A program made the translations under genes and the position numbers. A DNA stretch of 48,509 nucleotides from Chlamydiota bacterium (GTDB lineage: Bacteria; Chlamydiota; Chlamydiia; Chlamydiales; Parachlamydiaceae). The DNA is taken from assembly GCA_013287465.1 (NCBI GenBank), contig JABDDS010000001.1, positions 1 through 48,509 of the forward strand. The letters run 5' to 3'. The notes under the pieces were generated by a model, which was not told the DNA's origin, did no database searches, and saw only the letters and a list, made by a program, of their open reading frames with translations. Positions 47,481 to 48,509 of this stretch are shown piece after piece (the first letter of the stretch is position 1; each line of letters starts with the position of its first letter).

Positions 47481-48509
47481 TTATGGAGAGAGGAGTTGTA
47501 TATAAATAGTGACCGGAGGAGTAATGACAGTGCTTAAAGAAACTTTTGGATTCACATTTGTTAAAAAGTTAATTTTCTGCCCCGCTGCTGCAACTGTATA
47601 AACAAACGTTGTAGACAATGTTGTATTGTACGTGACAGGTAGAATCATCACTTGTGATCCATTGATCATTGAACTACTGCTACCAACAACGCTTGCCGCA
47701 TATATATAGTATACTCCACCACCATATGTATTACCGGAACCGGGCGAAATGCTATAAGAAACTAAATACTCCCCAGGAGTTTGAAATTGAATTGTAGCCG
47801 GGTTAACACTCGTAGTTACTACAATATCACTACCAACACTAATCGCACTAACAGTACTGTTAGCATTCGTAAGAAAAGAAGACGGATTTCCAGATCCAAC
47901 AGTTCCAGTATAGCTATTTGTAACAAAAGCAAAGCTTTTAGAACTTCCACCACTTGCCCCCGTCGGACCAGCAACCCCTGTAGGGCCAACAGCACCAGTA
48001 AAACCAATTTGTCCAGAATTTCCTGTCGGTCCCATTGCTCCCGTATAACCTGTCGGACCAACAGCTCCTATTCGCCCCGTCGCCCCAGTAACACCTATCA
48101 AACCAGTTGGACCAGTATAGCCAGTAGGACCGATAACTCCAGTTGCACCAATTTGTCCAGAGTTTCCTGTCTGTCCCATTGCTCCCGTATATCCCGTCGG
48201 ACCAACAGCTCCTGCCAAGCCAATTGCACCAGTGTAGCCAGTAGGACCAATCACTCCAGTTGCACCAATTTGTCCAGAAGGTCCTGTCGGTCCCATCACT
48301 CCCGTATAACCTGTCGGACCAACAGCTCCTGCCAAGCCAATTGCACCAGTGTAGCCAGTAGGACCAATAACTCCAGTTGCACCAATTTGTCCAGAAGGTC
48401 CTGTCGGTCCCATTGCTCCCGTATATCCCGTCGGACCAACAGTTCCTATTCGCCCCGTCGCCCCAGTAACACCTATCAAACCAGTTGGACCAGTATAGCC
48501 AGTAGGACC
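47481..48509 (-). CDS. Second collagen-like protein, N-terminus beyond the window
   Basis: The frame stays open to the right edge, where GPTGYTG triplets continue, so the true start is outside; the TTG at 48479 is not a start. Triplets here are less uniform (GQIGATG, GAIGLAG) and arranged in 39-residue tandem units (117 bases; for example at 48154, 48271 and 48388). The C-terminal head ([16 protein letters not shown] to [10 protein letters not shown]) is clearly homologous to the head of the protein at 41877-47177. The two genes are tandem paralogs with separately evolved stalks. Confidence 0.85.
   Translation of the reverse strand, partial: GPTGYTGPTGLIGVTGATGRIGTVGPTGYTGAMGPTGPSGQIGATGVIGPTGYTGAIGLAGAVGPTGYTGVMGPTGPSGQIGATGVIGPTGYTGAIGLAGAVGPTGYTGAMGQTGNSGQIGATGVIGPTGYTGPTGLIGVTGATGRIGAVGPTGYTGAMGPTGNSGQIGFTGAVGPTGVAGPTGASGGSSKSFAFVTNSYTGTVGSGNPSSFLTNANSTVSAISVGSDIVVTTSVNPATIQFQTPGEYLVSYSISPGSGNTYGGGVYYIYAASVVGSSSSMINGSQVMILPVTYNTTLSTTFVYTVAAAGQKINFLTNVNPKVSLSTVITPPVTIYIQLLSP

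Overview
The window reads as a chromosomal segment of an amoeba-associated, Chlamydia-like bacterium (order Parachlamydiales is the best guess). The case rests on gene content: an F-box host-mimicry protein, a MOMP-like cysteine-containing outer-membrane protein, a run of lineage-restricted membrane paralogs, groESL, an intact Bat operon and compact gene packing. No rRNA or ribosomal protein is present to settle the taxonomy, so this is inference.

Layout. 1-1289: a repeat-eroded stretch with several long palindromes, two of which carry target-site duplications, and the remains of a P-loop kinase gene. 1290-9334: an unknown membrane protein, then a respiratory block: FAD/ferredoxin oxidoreductase, CcoS, Rieske protein, full-length cytochrome b and a very large seven-haem cytochrome c. 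9595-11235: an F-box protein with its own near-perfect promoter. 11770-14950: cbb3 oxidase genes ccoN, ccoO, ccoQ and a CcoP-like subunit that has no haem. 14916-17160: a small membrane protein and a family 39 glycosyltransferase. 17267-21119: an AlbA_2/ATPase-type regulator behind a repeated operator-like array, then three tandem paralogs. 21170-21256: tRNA-Ser(GCU). 21607-27236: batABCDE on the minus strand. 27500-32684: enolase, two unknown proteins and groES-groEL. 32754-38906: NamZ-like DUF1343 protein, bifunctional PutA and two small proteins. 38898-40296: a BrnQ transporter behind a threonine-rich leader peptide. 40884-48509: a MOMP-like protein and two collagen-like surface proteins, the second running off the window.

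How it fits together. The respiratory genes describe electron flow from quinol through a bc-type complex to a microaerobic cbb3 oxidase. The haem-free CcoP-like subunit and the fused multihaem cytochrome suggest that electron delivery has been rearranged. The surface region (collagen-like stalk protein followed 21 bases later by a MOMP-like protein) and the F-box protein point to host interaction.

The most unusual layer is the intergenic DNA. At least three families of long palindromic miniature elements are scattered between genes. Three insertions show direct target duplications (8, 4 and 8 bp), one element sits inside another, and two have been captured in frame as the N-termini of exported or membrane proteins. 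No transposase is encoded here.
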